Of a stretch of 64,000 nucleotides of DNA, positions 63,880 through 64,000 are shown piece by piece. Made by a program: the position numbers and the translations under genes. The DNA is from Gadus chalcogrammus (taxonomy: Eukaryota; Chordata; Actinopteri; Gadiformes; Gadidae): contig NC_079421.1 in the NCBI RefSeq assembly GCF_026213295.1, positions 18,576,059-18,640,058 on the forward strand, given 5' to 3'. Position 1 is the first letter of the stretch. Each line of letters starts with the position of its first letter. Under the pieces are notes generated by a model, which saw only the letters and a program-made list of their open reading frames with translations, made no database searches and was not told the DNA's origin.

Positions 63880-64000
63880 AGTAGGTTTTCATCAGAATGT
63901 TCATGAGAAACTAAATCACAATCATAGGACACTTTCGCAATAAACTAATCTATAGTGGTGTGTGCGTGTGTGCATCTGTGTTTGTGTGTGTCTTTGTGTG

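Overview
The window is nuclear DNA of a teleost fish. All genes are split by GT-AG introns, their proteins match well-known vertebrate families, and the DNA is very rich in long dinucleotide microsatellites (CA/TG and GA/TC tracts of about 70 to 180 bp). That microsatellite density would fit a cod-like (gadiform) genome, but this is only an inference. Gene identities rest on recognised protein sequence and on exon models whose reading frames close exactly.

Layout, left to right: the last coding exon of arhgef9 (collybistin) on +, 133-308; a non-coding stretch; asb12 on -, 6371-8968, three exons; zc4h2 on -, 12739-21115, five exons; msn (moesin) on +, 23689-29083, thirteen coding exons seen, with the tiny first exon not located; ar (androgen receptor, probably the teleost AR-beta type) on +, 30154-39066, nine coding exons. 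This gene set and order is a compact version of human Xq11-q12 (ARHGEF9, ASB12, ZC4H2, MSN, AR), so it is a conserved vertebrate block. The genes have unrelated jobs: inhibitory synapse organisation, ubiquitin ligase adaptor, neuromuscular development, membrane-cytoskeleton linking and steroid-dependent transcription.

The most unusual feature is at about 40400-56735, about 1.3 kb past the end of ar. Two long inverted repeats (about 1.1 and 0.84 kb) enclose about 13 kb of an imperfect 47-bp satellite. The satellite has a higher-order organisation and carries four copies of a tRNA-derived SINE-like sequence. Three of these copies share the same truncation junction, so they were amplified together with the satellite. 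The inverted repeats carry clustered GGTCGC motifs and a degenerate tRNA-like module. The interior also holds a TATA box abutting a perfect CRE, and two B-box-like sites. No transposase is visible. It looks like a giant non-autonomous foldback-type element that has become a satellite nursery.

From 56.7 to 63.8 kb there are only dispersed repeats and microsatellites. One unassigned possible exon lies at about 63800-63879.
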